Source: Dielma sp000508965 (GTDB lineage: Bacteria > Bacillota_I > Bacilli_A > Erysipelotrichales > Erysipelotrichaceae). Taken from it: a stretch of 64,000 bases of DNA. The stretch is from the NCBI GenBank assembly GCA_000508965.1, contig BAHV02000002.1:186001-250000 (forward strand), written 5' to 3'. The stretch's first letter is position 1, and every line of letters begins with the position of its first letter. The translations under genes were made by a program, and so were the position numbers. Shown here piece by piece: positions 49,564 through 59,100 of this stretch. The notes beneath the pieces were generated by a model. The model worked only from the letters and a program-made list of their open reading frames with translations, searched no databases and was not told the DNA's origin.

Positions 49564-49893
49564 ATGAAAAAAGTAATTCGATGTGATCTGTGTGATACAT
49601 GGATCGATTCCAGATTATTCAGCGGTATCACACATCTGCGCTGTCCCAAGTGCGGAATGCGTTATCAGCTGGAGCCGGCAAGTATAAAGCGGCATAGTAT
49701 GCTGCCGATCGCACTCTGTCTGCTTGCCCTATTTATCAGCTATCGTTTTATTGACAGCAGCCAGCCAATGCTGAAAGTGATTTTTGTATTATGCTTCAGC
49801 GGCGGGGGAACACTAATCGTAAATCGATTATTCCTGAAATATGGCTATTATCAATATGAAAGCGGGAAAGGTGACTCTTATCATGAAAAATAA
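49564..49893 (+). CDS. Zinc-ribbon membrane protein, uncharacterised
   Basis: A 109-residue protein. A zinc ribbon CDLC...CPKC (residues 8-34, four Cys in two CxxC pairs) lies in front of two hydrophobic segments (SMLPIALCLLALFISYRF and LKVIFVLCFSGGGTLIV). It starts one base after the parB stop, with no strong RBS, so it is probably coupled to parB. Its last 11 bases overlap the RDD-PHP gene. Unknown function; a membrane protein sensing metals or interacting with RNA is only a guess. Confidence 0.6.
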   Translation: MKKVIRCDLCDTWIDSRLFSGITHLRCPKCGMRYQLEPASIKRHSMLPIALCLLALFISYRFIDSSQPMLKVIFVLCFSGGGTLIVNRLFLKYGYYQYESGKGDSYHEK

Positions 49894-51358
49894 ACTGCTA
49901 ACAAGTAAATGTCTTGCATTCCTATGCAATATCGTTATTATTCTTCTGCCTATTCTGGTATGGGACATTATTGTATTGTTTGTATTGGCGGGCATACTGC
50001 CGGCAGGAATGCTTGATGTGGTCGATCCATTTGTGGAAATTCTCATGATCGTATCATTACTGCTGACCAATGTCTTTATCGCGGTTTCATACGGTCAGAC
50101 ATTTGGCGCGGTATCCTTTGATATCCGGGTTGTAGACTTAAGTAAGAAGAAGGCATCAAGACTGCAATGCATGCTTCGTGAACTGATCGGTTTCAGTCTG
50201 CCTTTTTTCATTTTGTACTGGCTGTTTAATTATATCGGTATCATCGCTTATCTGCTTGTCAATCTGCTGGTTATTTTGATTGATCCATACGGCCGTTCAA
50301 TTGTTGATTATATTACACACACAAGAACGATTTCGGCATATGATGCAGGCGCGCCGGTGAAGAAGAAAATTGCTAAAAAAAACGAAGTTGAAGAAGTAAA
50401 AGAAATGATGAAAACACAGCCTGCAGTGGTTCCTGCACCAGCAGTACAGGAAGTGCGAGACGGTGTTTATAAGGTTGATCTGCACATGCACTCCCGTTAT
50501 AGTGATGACGGTGATTTCAGTGTTGAGGAACTGTTCGCGCAGGCAAAGCGCAATGGTATTCAGACAATTTCCATTGCTGATCACAACAGCATTAAGGCTA
50601 ATTTTGAAGCGGCGATATTGGCCGGCCGTTATCAAATTAATTATATCCCGGGCATTGAAATGGATTGTTCCTTCCATGGCACGAATCTGCATCTGTTAGG
50701 TTATGGCATTGATTATAAAGATGAACGTTATATTCAGCTCAGCAACTACCATTTGAAACAGGAGCGCAAGGCTTCCATCGAACGAGTGGATAAATTTGAA
50801 GCAGTCACCGGCTTGAAGCTTGATGTGGATTTACTTCTGTCAATGAACAATGCCGGTATTATTACCGGGGAAATGATTGGCGAACAGCTTCTGAACAATC
50901 CTGCTTATGCGGATGAAGAATTATTAAAGCCATATCGTGTCGGCGGTGAACGCAATGATAACCCATATGTAAATTTCTATTGGGACTTTTTTGCCCAAGG
51001 GAAACCAGCCTATGTTGATATAGCCTACCCTACGATGCAGGATATGGTTGAGCTGATTAAGGATACCGGCGGTATTCCGATCCTTGCCCATCCAAAGAAA
51101 CCATTTGGCTGTGACAGTGAAACATTAAAAGCTATTCTTGACTGCGGTGTACGCGGACTGGAAGTCTTCAGCAGTTATCATAGTCCTGAGGAAATTGCCT
51201 GTTATCTGCAGATCGTCAAAGAGACATCATGCTTAGTAACATGTGGAAGTGATTTCCATGGCAAGACAAAGCCAAGTATTAAAATGGGTGTCAGCGGAGC
51301 TGAACCTAAATATGATAAACTAATTTCCATCTTTACCAAGAAATTTATTGATGCATAA
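49883..51358 (+). CDS. RDD membrane domain fused to a PHP phosphoesterase
   Basis: A 491-residue two-part protein. Residues 1-150 are an RDD-like domain with four helices (LAFLCNIVIILLPILVWDIIV, VSYGQTFGAVSFDIRVVDLS, GFSLPFFILYW). After a charged linker (VKKKIAKKNEVEEVKEMMK) comes a PHP domain with metal motifs VDLHMHSRYSDDGDFS, SIADHNS, GTNLHLLGYG, LAHPKKPFG and CGSDFHGK. PHP proteins of this type are phosphoesterases acting on nucleotides (RNase AM/TrpH group). ATG at 49883 has AAAGGTGAC ahead; starts at 49841 or 49856 lie inside the upstream gene without an RBS. Membrane anchoring of a PHP domain is uncommon. Confidence 0.85.
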   Translation: MKNKLLTSKCLAFLCNIVIILLPILVWDIIVLFVLAGILPAGMLDVVDPFVEILMIVSLLLTNVFIAVSYGQTFGAVSFDIRVVDLSKKKASRLQCMLRELIGFSLPFFILYWLFNYIGIIAYLLVNLLVILIDPYGRSIVDYITHTRTISAYDAGAPVKKKIAKKNEVEEVKEMMKTQPAVVPAPAVQEVRDGVYKVDLHMHSRYSDDGDFSVEELFAQAKRNGIQTISIADHNSIKANFEAAILAGRYQINYIPGIEMDCSFHGTNLHLLGYGIDYKDERYIQLSNYHLKQERKASIERVDKFEAVTGLKLDVDLLLSMNNAGIITGEMIGEQLLNNPAYADEELLKPYRVGGERNDNPYVNFYWDFFAQGKPAYVDIAYPTMQDMVELIKDTGGIPILAHPKKPFGCDSETLKAILDCGVRGLEVFSSYHSPEEIACYLQIVKETSCLVTCGSDFHGKTKPSIKMGVSGAEPKYDKLISIFTKKFIDA

Positions 51359-51380
51359 GGGATCTTCGGATTCCTTTTTT
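51357..51380 (+). terminator. Terminator of the rsmG-PHP cluster
   Basis: AAGGGATC-TTCG-GATTCCTT stem with a UUCG tetraloop, followed by TTTT; the stem begins in the stop codon. Confidence 0.85.
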
Positions 51381-51385
51381 ACATT

Positions 51386-52381
51386 TTAAAGCATCGGATC
51401 ATTTTTTAATTCACGGTATTTTTGCGGTGTCATTTTATAAATTGCTTCAAATTTCTTATAGAAAAAGCCTAAATTATCATAACCTACTTTATTGGCAATT
51501 TCATAAATCGGCATCTTGGTATTTGATAAATAGAAACATGCCTGACACATTCTTTGCAGAATGATCAATTCTTTAAATGATTTACCGGTGCCTTTTTTTA
51601 TATAAGCACTTAAATATTGAGGAGTGAAACCAAAAACATCGGCGGTGTCTTGAAGCGAAGTAGTAAAGCAATGATCTTCGATGTAGTTTAAGATAGACAT
51701 TAAATGATTTTTGTTTTTCTTCTCATCCATCTGCTGATTTTTATATTTTCTCAATATTTCACAGAATAATAAAATCATATATGCGTCAATGACCTTGTCA
51801 CTGCAAAATATCGGTTCATAATGCTCACATAAAATATTTTGAATAATTGTGTGAATTTGATTCTCTTCTTGTTTTTTAAATAATAGATACTGGTCATGTT
51901 TAGCATTAGAAGAAAGTGAATTAAGTAAAAAACTATTGATGATGCCATTATCCCCTAAACGATTTAAAAACCCCTGTGTTAAATATTCCTTGCGAATTTC
52001 AATTGAAATGATGATATCTTCTTCATTTAGATAGGCGATGGAATGCGGTACATTTGTATCTAACATACATATATCCCCTTGTTCCATGAAAACTTTCTTA
52101 CCATCGATTGTCTGTGTACATTTTCCTGAATAAACATAAATAAATTCAATCACTGTATGAATATGCTCAGGAATAAAAGTGAAACGTGATTCTTTATTTA
52201 CGATAACATATTTATTTTCAAAGAGTGAATTAAAAGTAAATAAATACATTGAGCGGTCTTGATAGTTAATCTTTTGGATATTTTTATAGCGCTCAGACAG
52301 TGTTAAAGGATCATGGCCTTGATGATATTGTTCAGATTTTGTTAATTGAAATAAAGAAGCTTCTAGTTTTTTTATGTTCAT
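51386..52381 (-). CDS. AraC family transcriptional regulator
   Basis: A 331-residue regulator. An N-terminal cupin-like domain (residues 60-150; FIPEHIHTVIEFIYVYSGKCTQ, MLDTNVPHSIAYLN) senses the ligand; the C-terminal AraC HTH pair is SLQDTADVFGFTPQYLSAYI and YEIANKVGYDNLGFFYKKFE. It is transcribed divergently from the beta-glucoside PTS gene and is its probable activator. AGGTGATCCT precedes the ATG. Confidence 0.9.
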   Translation of the reverse strand: MNIKKLEASLFQLTKSEQYHQGHDPLTLSERYKNIQKINYQDRSMYLFTFNSLFENKYVIVNKESRFTFIPEHIHTVIEFIYVYSGKCTQTIDGKKVFMEQGDICMLDTNVPHSIAYLNEEDIIISIEIRKEYLTQGFLNRLGDNGIINSFLLNSLSSNAKHDQYLLFKKQEENQIHTIIQNILCEHYEPIFCSDKVIDAYMILLFCEILRKYKNQQMDEKKNKNHLMSILNYIEDHCFTTSLQDTADVFGFTPQYLSAYIKKGTGKSFKELIILQRMCQACFYLSNTKMPIYEIANKVGYDNLGFFYKKFEAIYKMTPQKYRELKNDPML

Positions 52382-52443
52382 AGGATCACCTGGCTTAAGT
52401 TTAAAATATTAAGTTTGGTAAGTCAATGCGTTTCATTCGGAAA

Positions 52444-52472
52444 TTGTAAACGGATTCATTAACAGATATCAT
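52444..52472 (+). promoter_or_regulatory. Promoter of the beta-glucoside PTS operon
   Basis: TTGTAA (52444-52449), 17-base spacer and TATCAT (52467-52472), followed by a small palindrome AGAACAGTTCT (52482-52492) and the ATG at 52519. Confidence 0.5.
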
Positions 52473-52518
52473 AATAGTGTAAGAACAGTTCTGACAAGTA
52501 AAAAAGAAAGGATAAGCG

Positions 52519-54369
52519 ATGGATATGAATAAAAAGCTTAAAATAGATGTATTATCGCCTGCGGTTGGACAGTATGTTCCTTTGTGTGAAGTCAAGGACG
52601 AGACATTCAGCAGCGGTGTAATGGGGAGCGGCTTTGGCATTATTCCGCTAAAGGGTGTAATTTATGCACCAGTAAACGGAACTGTCTCAATGTTATTTCC
52701 TACTGGTCATGCAATGGGTTTCACTGCTGAAAATGGTTTAGAAATTCTAGTTCATATCGGTATTGATACAGTGAACCTGAACGGCAAGGGGTTTGAAGTG
52801 CTGAAAAAAACCGGTGACACTGTGCATGCAAATGAACCGGTGATTAAGTTTGATATAGATGCGATTAAAGAAGCTGGCTTAGATCCAATAGTAATTGTGA
52901 TTTATACGAATGACAGCAAGTATACGATTGAAAATTATGAAGCAGTTCAATTGGTATTGGATACAAGAGTAGCCCAATCCTTCAGGAAGGAAGCGAATGT
53001 GATGAAAAAAGATTTAAGTAAGTATGAATATGGCGCCATGTGCTCAGAAATATTAGAAATTATCGGCGGCAAAGAAAATATCGCTAATGTATTCCACTGT
53101 ATTACTCGATTGAGAATTGTGCCGGTTAACCGTGATTTGGTTGATGTTGAAAAGCTGAAAAATGTGAAAGGTATTTTAAAGGTTGTTGAATCAAGCGGAC
53201 AAATTCAATGTGTAATTGGTACTACGGTACCTGAAGTATTCAATGAATTTATTGAAATTTCAGGTGTAACTGCCGAATCCACAAGTACCGGTAATATTAA
53301 AGAAAAGAAGCCCAACTTGATTACCCGCGGTCTCAATACCCTGGCATCCTGTGTCAGCCCGGGATTATACGCTATTGTTGCCGGCGGTATGATAAAGGGA
53401 ATTGTTGCTTTAATAACCGCTTTAGGCTTAGTGGACGCTTCATCACAAATCATTACCGTATTAAATGCTGTCGGTGACGCACCCTTCTATTTCATGCCGT
53501 TTACCGTCGGCTTTAATGCCGCTAAACGATTTAAAGTAAAAGAAGTATTTGGTATCATGACAGCCGGTATTTTGATGTATTCTACGTTTGCAGCACCGGC
53601 AGAAGGAATCACCAGCTACGCTTTTGGTTTTCTGACAATACCGACCTATAATTATAAAGCATCAATATTTCCGGTAATATTGTCAGTGTGGATCTTCTCG
53701 GTGATCTTCCATTTCATTGATAAAAAAATGCCCAAGAATTTACGCATTGTCTTCTCAGGCGCGTTGTCATTCTTGATAGCTGCTCCTTTGTTTCTGGCCT
53801 TTGCTGCTCCAATCGGCAATGAAATTGCTAAGCTTATGACCGGTACGTTCGCATGGTTATTTACGAATGCAGGTCCGTTTGCCGGCGCGTTGTTCTGCGG
53901 CATCATTCCTTTAACAATTATCTTTGGTATTAAAGGCTGGTCAGCCATTGAACTGCAGAATTTATCAACCTTAGGTTATGATTATATGCTGCCTAATTTC
54001 TTCTATTCAAATTTAGCTGTATCCGGTGCGATCCTCGCTTATTCGTTAAAGCAAAAACCAAGTGATAACCGATCAGCAGCAATCTCTACCGGCTTAGTAT
54101 GTATTTTAGGCATTACTGAACCTGCCTTGTATGGTTATGCACTGCCGGAAAAGAAGCCTTTATATGCGGCGATGCTGGGCGGCGCGATTGCCGGAGCTGT
54201 GGCGATGCTCTTAGGTGTTGTGACCTATGCATTCTCAATGCCCGGTATTACAAGTATCGCAACATATGTAGACAATGGAAGCAATTTCCTGATGCTGCTG
54301 ATTACGATGGCAGTAGCATGGGGAGCATCATTTGCGATTTCATATGCGATTACTAAGAAAGAACAATAG
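52519..54369 (+). CDS. PTS beta-glucoside transporter subunit IIABC
   Basis: A 616-residue fused transporter with domain order IIA-IIB-IIC, not the more common IIBCA. EIIA (residues 1-150) has the phospho-His79 in LEILVHIGIDTV, and His64 in TGHAMGF. EIIB (170-240) has the phospho-Cys194 in VFHCITRLRI. EIIC (from about 265) starts GLNTLASCVSPGLYAIVAGG and is of the glucose/beta-glucoside family. It takes up and phosphorylates a beta-glucoside such as cellobiose or salicin; the partner GH1 gene follows after 9 bases. Confidence 0.92.
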   Translation: MDMNKKLKIDVLSPAVGQYVPLCEVKDETFSSGVMGSGFGIIPLKGVIYAPVNGTVSMLFPTGHAMGFTAENGLEILVHIGIDTVNLNGKGFEVLKKTGDTVHANEPVIKFDIDAIKEAGLDPIVIVIYTNDSKYTIENYEAVQLVLDTRVAQSFRKEANVMKKDLSKYEYGAMCSEILEIIGGKENIANVFHCITRLRIVPVNRDLVDVEKLKNVKGILKVVESSGQIQCVIGTTVPEVFNEFIEISGVTAESTSTGNIKEKKPNLITRGLNTLASCVSPGLYAIVAGGMIKGIVALITALGLVDASSQIITVLNAVGDAPFYFMPFTVGFNAAKRFKVKEVFGIMTAGILMYSTFAAPAEGITSYAFGFLTIPTYNYKASIFPVILSVWIFSVIFHFIDKKMPKNLRIVFSGALSFLIAAPLFLAFAAPIGNEIAKLMTGTFAWLFTNAGPFAGALFCGIIPLTIIFGIKGWSAIELQNLSTLGYDYMLPNFFYSNLAVSGAILAYSLKQKPSDNRSAAISTGLVCILGITEPALYGYALPEKKPLYAAMLGGAIAGAVAMLLGVVTYAFSMPGITSIATYVDNGSNFLMLLITMAVAWGASFAISYAITKKEQ

Positions 54370-54378
54370 AGGTGGAAT

Positions 54379-55839
54379 ATGAAAAAAGGATTTTCTGAAG
54401 GATTTTTATGGGGCGGCGCAATTGCGGCTTCACAGGCAGACGGCGCTTATAATCAAGGCGGTAAAGGTTTAGATACTCAGGATCTAAGATATTTCGATGC
54501 GGCTTGGACTAAGGAAGAGCGTGCGATGTTTAAAAACCGCAGAATCAATGGTGAAAAATATAAAAAGGCATTAACTGATGATGATATCGTTCACTATCCT
54601 TTCAGATGGGGGATCGATTTCTATAACCATTATAAAGAGGACGTGAAGTTATTTGCGGAATTAGGCATCAAAGTATTGCGCACATCGATTAACTGGGCAA
54701 GAATTTATCCTAATGGCGATGATGAAATGCCCAATGAAGAGGGAATTAAATTTTATATAGATTTATTTGATGAATGCCGAAAATACGGTATTAAAGTATT
54801 CGCAACCATTCTTCATTACAATATACCTGTGCATCTGGTAGAAAAATACGGCGGCTGGAAGAACCGGAAAACAATTGATTTTTATGTTAACTATGCGGTG
54901 ACATTATTTGAAAGACTTGGTGACAGAGTTGATTATTGGCTTCCCTTCAATGAATTTAATGCCGGTAGATTTAATCCTTATAACGGAGTATGCCTTGTGG
55001 AGGATCAGGAACCAGATTATGTTAATGCGATATTCCAATGTCTACATCATCAATTTATCGCTAATGCATTAACAATAAAAGCGGGGCATGAGATTTTGCC
55101 GGGGTCAATGATTGGCGGTATGATTGCCAGATTTACAACATACCCGGCCACTTGTCATCCTGATGATGTGATGCAGATGATTTTAGATGATCAATATTCA
55201 AATTGGTTTTATCTGGATGTAATGGCAAGAGGAAAATATCCTGCCTATATTGAACGATATTTTGATAAAGAAAATATTCAGATTAAAAAAGAAGCGGGCG
55301 ATGATATGATTTTAAGTGAAAATACGATTGATTTCACAGCTTTCTCATATTATTTCTCACAGGTTTCTACCACCAAACAAGGCTGGGAGAAGACCGCGGG
55401 AAATCTGATCATGGCCAATAAAAACCCATACTTAGAAACAAGTGAATGGGGATGGCAGAAAGATCCGGTTGGACTGCGTATTACGTTAAATCAGATTTAT
55501 GATCGTTATCAATTGCCGGTATTTGTCGCCGAAAATGGATTAGGTGCCAAAGATAACCTTGAAGCTGACGGAACTATACACGATCCGTATAGAATTGATT
55601 ATTTGAAAACTCATATTGCGCAAATGAAAGAGGCAGTAATCGATGGCGTTGATTTGTTGGGATATACAATGTGGGGCTTCATCGATATTGTCTCATGCGG
55701 ACCTATGGAAATGAGTAAGCGCTATGGAGTAATCTATGTTGACCGAGACGATGAGGGAAAGGGAACCAATAAGCGATACAAAAAAGATTCTTTTTACTGG
55801 TATAAAAAATGTATCGAAACTAACGGTGATATTGAATAA
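54379..55839 (+). CDS. 6-phospho-beta-glucosidase (GH1)
   Basis: A 486-residue GH1 enzyme splitting the phosphorylated beta-glucoside. The N-terminal signature is GFLWGGAIAASQADGAY, the acid/base Glu is in WLPFNEFN, and the nucleophile Glu is in VAENGLGAKD. MSKRYGVIYVDRDD near the end is the phosphate-binding Lys/Tyr segment of phospho-glycosidases. It is cotranscribed with the EIIABC gene 9 bases upstream and followed by a terminator. Confidence 0.94.
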   Translation: MKKGFSEGFLWGGAIAASQADGAYNQGGKGLDTQDLRYFDAAWTKEERAMFKNRRINGEKYKKALTDDDIVHYPFRWGIDFYNHYKEDVKLFAELGIKVLRTSINWARIYPNGDDEMPNEEGIKFYIDLFDECRKYGIKVFATILHYNIPVHLVEKYGGWKNRKTIDFYVNYAVTLFERLGDRVDYWLPFNEFNAGRFNPYNGVCLVEDQEPDYVNAIFQCLHHQFIANALTIKAGHEILPGSMIGGMIARFTTYPATCHPDDVMQMILDDQYSNWFYLDVMARGKYPAYIERYFDKENIQIKKEAGDDMILSENTIDFTAFSYYFSQVSTTKQGWEKTAGNLIMANKNPYLETSEWGWQKDPVGLRITLNQIYDRYQLPVFVAENGLGAKDNLEADGTIHDPYRIDYLKTHIAQMKEAVIDGVDLLGYTMWGFIDIVSCGPMEMSKRYGVIYVDRDDEGKGTNKRYKKDSFYWYKKCIETNGDIE

Positions 55840-55855
55840 TTAAATGATATTATAT

Positions 55856-55894
55856 AAAGCAGTATCTTTCATGAGGAGATCCTGCTTTTGCTTA
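55856..55894 (+). terminator. Terminator of the beta-glucoside operon
   Basis: AAAGCAG..TATCT / AGAT..CTGCTTT stem followed by TGCTTATTTT. Confidence 0.65.
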
Positions 55895-55958
55895 TTTTAG
55901 CTAAGTGATTTGTGCATTTATAAGTGGTCTTAAGCATAGAATGCCATGAGGTGATTGA

Positions 55959-56342
55959 ATGTTTGACTGTCTGAATTGCATCATGGTAGATTTGCTGATC
56001 CAATTTTCGCCCTATGTACTCTGGGCCATTTGTTTTGTGTTTCTGCTCAGCAATGCCGTCAGTCTTGAATTTTATCATACATATGTAAGATTTATGCCAT
56101 TGTTAACGCTTCTTACGATATTAAGATTTTGTAAGGCGACCAATGGTGAGGCGCTATTTGCCTGTCATCCATATGGCTGCGGTATCTATGTGATGCAGGG
56201 ACTGATACCATGGCTTCTCATTCAGTTCTTCGGCTTTGTGGGGATGGAGCTTTCGTTATTCTTTATAATTGGTCTGCATTATTTCAGTGATCGCTATCTT
56301 ATTTTTATGGAAGATAAACTGCCCTCAATGAAGATAAAATAA
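55959..56342 (+). CDS. Uncharacterised membrane protein
   Basis: A 127-residue protein with three or four hydrophobic segments (LLIQFSPYVLWAICFVFLLS; GLIPWLLIQFFGFVGMELSLFF). The loop FCKATNGEALFACHPYGCGI is Cys-rich. AGGTGATTG lies before the ATG. It stands alone between the sugar operon and the metG leader. I do not recognise the family. Confidence 0.5.
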   Translation: MFDCLNCIMVDLLIQFSPYVLWAICFVFLLSNAVSLEFYHTYVRFMPLLTLLTILRFCKATNGEALFACHPYGCGIYVMQGLIPWLLIQFFGFVGMELSLFFIIGLHYFSDRYLIFMEDKLPSMKIK

Positions 56343-56393
56343 TACTTTTTGATTGTTTAGGCATGGTTTAATTAAGGAATCATTGACTTTTAC

Positions 56394-56422
56394 TTGATTA
56401 AAGAAAAATAATTGCATATAAT
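56394..56422 (+). promoter_or_regulatory. Promoter of the T-box-metG transcript
   Basis: TTGATT (56394-56399), 17-base spacer and perfect TATAAT (56417-56422). Confidence 0.7.
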
Positions 56423-56439
56423 AATCAAGTAAAGGTTAA

Positions 56440-56645
56440 GACGGAAAGAGTAGTACCCAATGAACTGACAGAGAGCGGATGGCTGGTGGAAATCCGCAGG
56501 GATAAGGGTATGAAGATGGCTCCTGAACTGTTTTTCTGAATCGTTAGGAAAAAACGTAACTGCGCGTTAAGCAGATGAGGTGTACGATGTACACAAATTA
56601 AGGTGGTACCACGAGATTTCGTCCTTTGGCGGAATCTTTTTTTTA
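56440..56645 (+). ncRNA. T-box riboswitch (methionine) of metG
   Basis: A leader that senses uncharged tRNA-Met. Stem I opens with AGTA (56452-56455) and pairs ACCC with GGGT (56506-56509). The specifier region 3' of it holds ATG at 56510-56512 and again at 56516-56518, both Met codons. The T-box core AAGGTGGTACCACG (56600-56613) precedes a terminator stem GATTTCG / CGGAATC (56615-56636) and a T-run (56637-56644). When tRNA-Met is uncharged, the antiterminator forms and metG is expressed. Confidence 0.93.
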
Positions 56646-56665
56646 TTAAAGCAGGAGGATGCGAC

Positions 56666-58612
56666 ATGAAAAATAAAGGTAAATATTATTTGACGACGGC
56701 GATTGCCTATACGTCAGGGAAACCGCATATCGGCAATACGTACGAAATTATACTTTCAGATGCGATTGCCCGTTATCGCCGCTCACAGGGATATGATGTA
56801 TTCTTTCAGACAGGAACTGATGAACATGGACAGAAAATTGAAGAAAAGGCAGTAGCTGCCGGAGTTACACCACAGGCATATGTCGATGGTGTGGCAGATG
56901 TGATTCGCGAGAATTATAAACTGATGAATATTTCTTACGATTATTTTGTGAGAACAACCGATGATTATCATGTGAAGCAGGTACAGAAAATATTTAAAAA
57001 GCTTTATGAACAGGGCGATATTTACAAAGGTAAATATGAAGGACTGTATTGTACGCCATGTGAGTCCTTCTGGACTGAAAGTCAGCTTGTCGATGGGAAA
57101 TGCCCTGACTGCGGCCGGCCAGTTCAGAAAGCAACGGAGGAAGCATATTTCTTCAATCTTCAGAAATATGCTCAGCGCTTGATTGATCATATTGAATCTC
57201 ATCCTGAATTTATTCAGCCTGAATCAAGAAAAAATGAAATGCTGAATAATTTCATCAAACCGGGACTACAGGATCTTTGCGTTTCCAGAACTTCTTTTAA
57301 ATGGGGTATTCCGGTTGATTTTGATGATAAGCATGTGGTTTATGTATGGATTGATGCGTTATCAAACTATATTACAAGCTTAGGATTTGATGCGGATGGC
57401 AGCCATGGTGAAAACTATAAGAAATACTGGCCGGCAGATGTTCATGTCATCGGTAAGGATATTCTGAGATTTCATACGATCTATTGGCCGATTATGCTGA
57501 TGGCATTAGGACAGCCACTGCCTAAACAGGTATTTGGTCATCCTTGGCTTTTAGTCGGTGATGGTAAAATGAGTAAATCCAAAGGCAATGCCATCTATGC
57601 GGATGAGCTGGTGAAGTATTTCGGTGTCGATGCTGTGCGTTATTTCTGCCTAAGTGAAATGCCTTATGCTCAGGATGGCACAATTACATGGGAACTGATG
57701 ATTGAAAGAATCAATTCTGATTTGGCGAATGTACTCGGCAATCTGGTGAATCGTACCATTTCAATGACCAATAAATATTTTGAGGGTGTGATTAGTAATC
57801 CTGAGGTTAATGAACCGCTGGATGAAGAACTGAAACAGGCGGCGATGAACGCGGTTAAGGGCGTTGAGAAGAAGATGGATGAGCTGCGCGTTGGTGATGC
57901 GATTGCGGAAATTTTCGTTCTGCTTAAACGCTGCAACAAATACATTGATGAGACAACACCTTGGACATTGGCGAAAGAAGGCAAAAATGATCGTCTGGCG
58001 ACAGTGCTGTATAATTTGCTTGAAGGTATCCGTATTGCGGCTATTCTGCTTGAACCATTCCTGCCGGAAACGGCGAAAAAGATTTTCGCACAGTTGAATA
58101 CAGAAGTAACTGATTTAGATACTTGCGAAAGCTTCGGTCATTTGGAATGCGGTAAAAAAGTCATCGCTAAACCAGAGATCCTATTTGCCCGCATCGATGC
58201 GAAGGAAATGCTGGATACTATCGAAAAGGATCATGAAAAAGCGGCTGAACCAGTAAAGGAAGCTGTTAAAGAAGTGGAAAAGAAACCGGAAATTACTTTT
58301 GATGATTTCTCTAAATTAGAATTAAAAACAGGCACAGTTTTGAAATGTGAAAAACATCCTAAGGCGGATAAGCTTTTAGTTTCCCAAATCGACGTAGGCA
58401 ATGGTGATGTGCGTCAGATTGTCAGTGGTATTGCGACCCATTTTACGCCTGAAGAAATGGTAGGCAGACAAGTGATCGTAGTAACAAATCTTAAACCTGC
58501 TAAGCTGCGCGGTATTGAAAGTCAAGGCATGATCTTGGTCGGTGAAACAGAGAATGATGAACAGTTGGCATTAGCTGCCTGTGATTTGCCGAATGGCTCA
58601 ATCGTACGTTAA
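56666..58612 (+). CDS. metG: Methionine--tRNA ligase
   Basis: A 648-residue class I synthetase. The HIGH motif is SGKPHIGNTYE, two CxxC pairs for zinc are in CTPCESFW and CPDCGRPV, and KMSKS is DGKMSKSKGN. The C-terminal EMAPII-like tRNA-binding domain (FDDFSKLELKTGTVLKCEKH to the end) is present. ATG at 56666 follows AGGAGGATGCGAC; farther start codons lie inside the T-box. The next gene overlaps the stop (TAATG). Confidence 0.96.
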   Translation: MKNKGKYYLTTAIAYTSGKPHIGNTYEIILSDAIARYRRSQGYDVFFQTGTDEHGQKIEEKAVAAGVTPQAYVDGVADVIRENYKLMNISYDYFVRTTDDYHVKQVQKIFKKLYEQGDIYKGKYEGLYCTPCESFWTESQLVDGKCPDCGRPVQKATEEAYFFNLQKYAQRLIDHIESHPEFIQPESRKNEMLNNFIKPGLQDLCVSRTSFKWGIPVDFDDKHVVYVWIDALSNYITSLGFDADGSHGENYKKYWPADVHVIGKDILRFHTIYWPIMLMALGQPLPKQVFGHPWLLVGDGKMSKSKGNAIYADELVKYFGVDAVRYFCLSEMPYAQDGTITWELMIERINSDLANVLGNLVNRTISMTNKYFEGVISNPEVNEPLDEELKQAAMNAVKGVEKKMDELRVGDAIAEIFVLLKRCNKYIDETTPWTLAKEGKNDRLATVLYNLLEGIRIAAILLEPFLPETAKKIFAQLNTEVTDLDTCESFGHLECGKKVIAKPEILFARIDAKEMLDTIEKDHEKAAEPVKEAVKEVEKKPEITFDDFSKLELKTGTVLKCEKHPKADKLLVSQIDVGNGDVRQIVSGIATHFTPEEMVGRQVIVVTNLKPAKLRGIESQGMILVGETENDEQLALAACDLPNGSIVR

Positions 58613-59052
58613 TGAGTGAGCTGATTGAATTCAGACTCATTGATTTAAACTCAAAGGATTACCTGATTGAAAAACAGCTGCGTGAGGATATGCTGAGAAA
58701 ACCGCTGGGAATGATCCTGTCACATGAGGATCTGCGTTTCGATCATTTGTTTACTCATGCCGGTGCTTTTATTCAGGGCCATCTAGTCGGCTGTCTGATC
58801 TGGCGTAATGTTAGTGAAACATGTGTCCAGATCAAGCAAGTATGTGTGCATCACTCTTATCAGAAAAGACATGTTGGTTCTTCGCTCATGAAATATGCAG
58901 AACAGAAAATACGCCAAACTGGTTATCGGGAAATCATGCTGCATGCAAGAAGCAATGCATGGTCATTTTATCAGCGGTTGGGTTATGAATATAGCAGTGA
59001 TGAGTTTAAAGAGGTTGGCATCATTCATCGTGAAATGCGTAAACTATTATAG
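58612..59052 (+). CDS. GNAT family N-acetyltransferase
   Basis: A 146-residue GNAT protein transferring acetyl from acetyl-CoA to an amine. The acetyl-CoA loop is HHSYQKRHVGSSLMKYAE and the final beta-strand region is YQRLGYEYSSDEF. It overlaps the metG stop (TAATG) and has no own strong RBS, so it is coupled to metG. Substrate unknown. Confidence 0.82.
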   Translation: MSELIEFRLIDLNSKDYLIEKQLREDMLRKPLGMILSHEDLRFDHLFTHAGAFIQGHLVGCLIWRNVSETCVQIKQVCVHHSYQKRHVGSSLMKYAEQKIRQTGYREIMLHARSNAWSFYQRLGYEYSSDEFKEVGIIHREMRKLL

Positions 59053-59059
59053 ATATAGG

Positions 59060-59090
59060 ACGGAAATGGTTTTACTGTTTCCGTTTTTTT
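59060..59090 (+). terminator. Terminator of metG-GNAT
   Basis: ACGGAAA / TTTCCGT stem followed by TTTTTTT. Confidence 0.85.
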
Positions 59091-59100
59091 ATAAATTATG

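Noticed and set aside
46400..49600. parS sites or oriC near rsmG-parB
   Set aside because: No TGTTTCACGTGAAACA-like palindrome or DnaA-box cluster was found by eye; a computed search would be needed.
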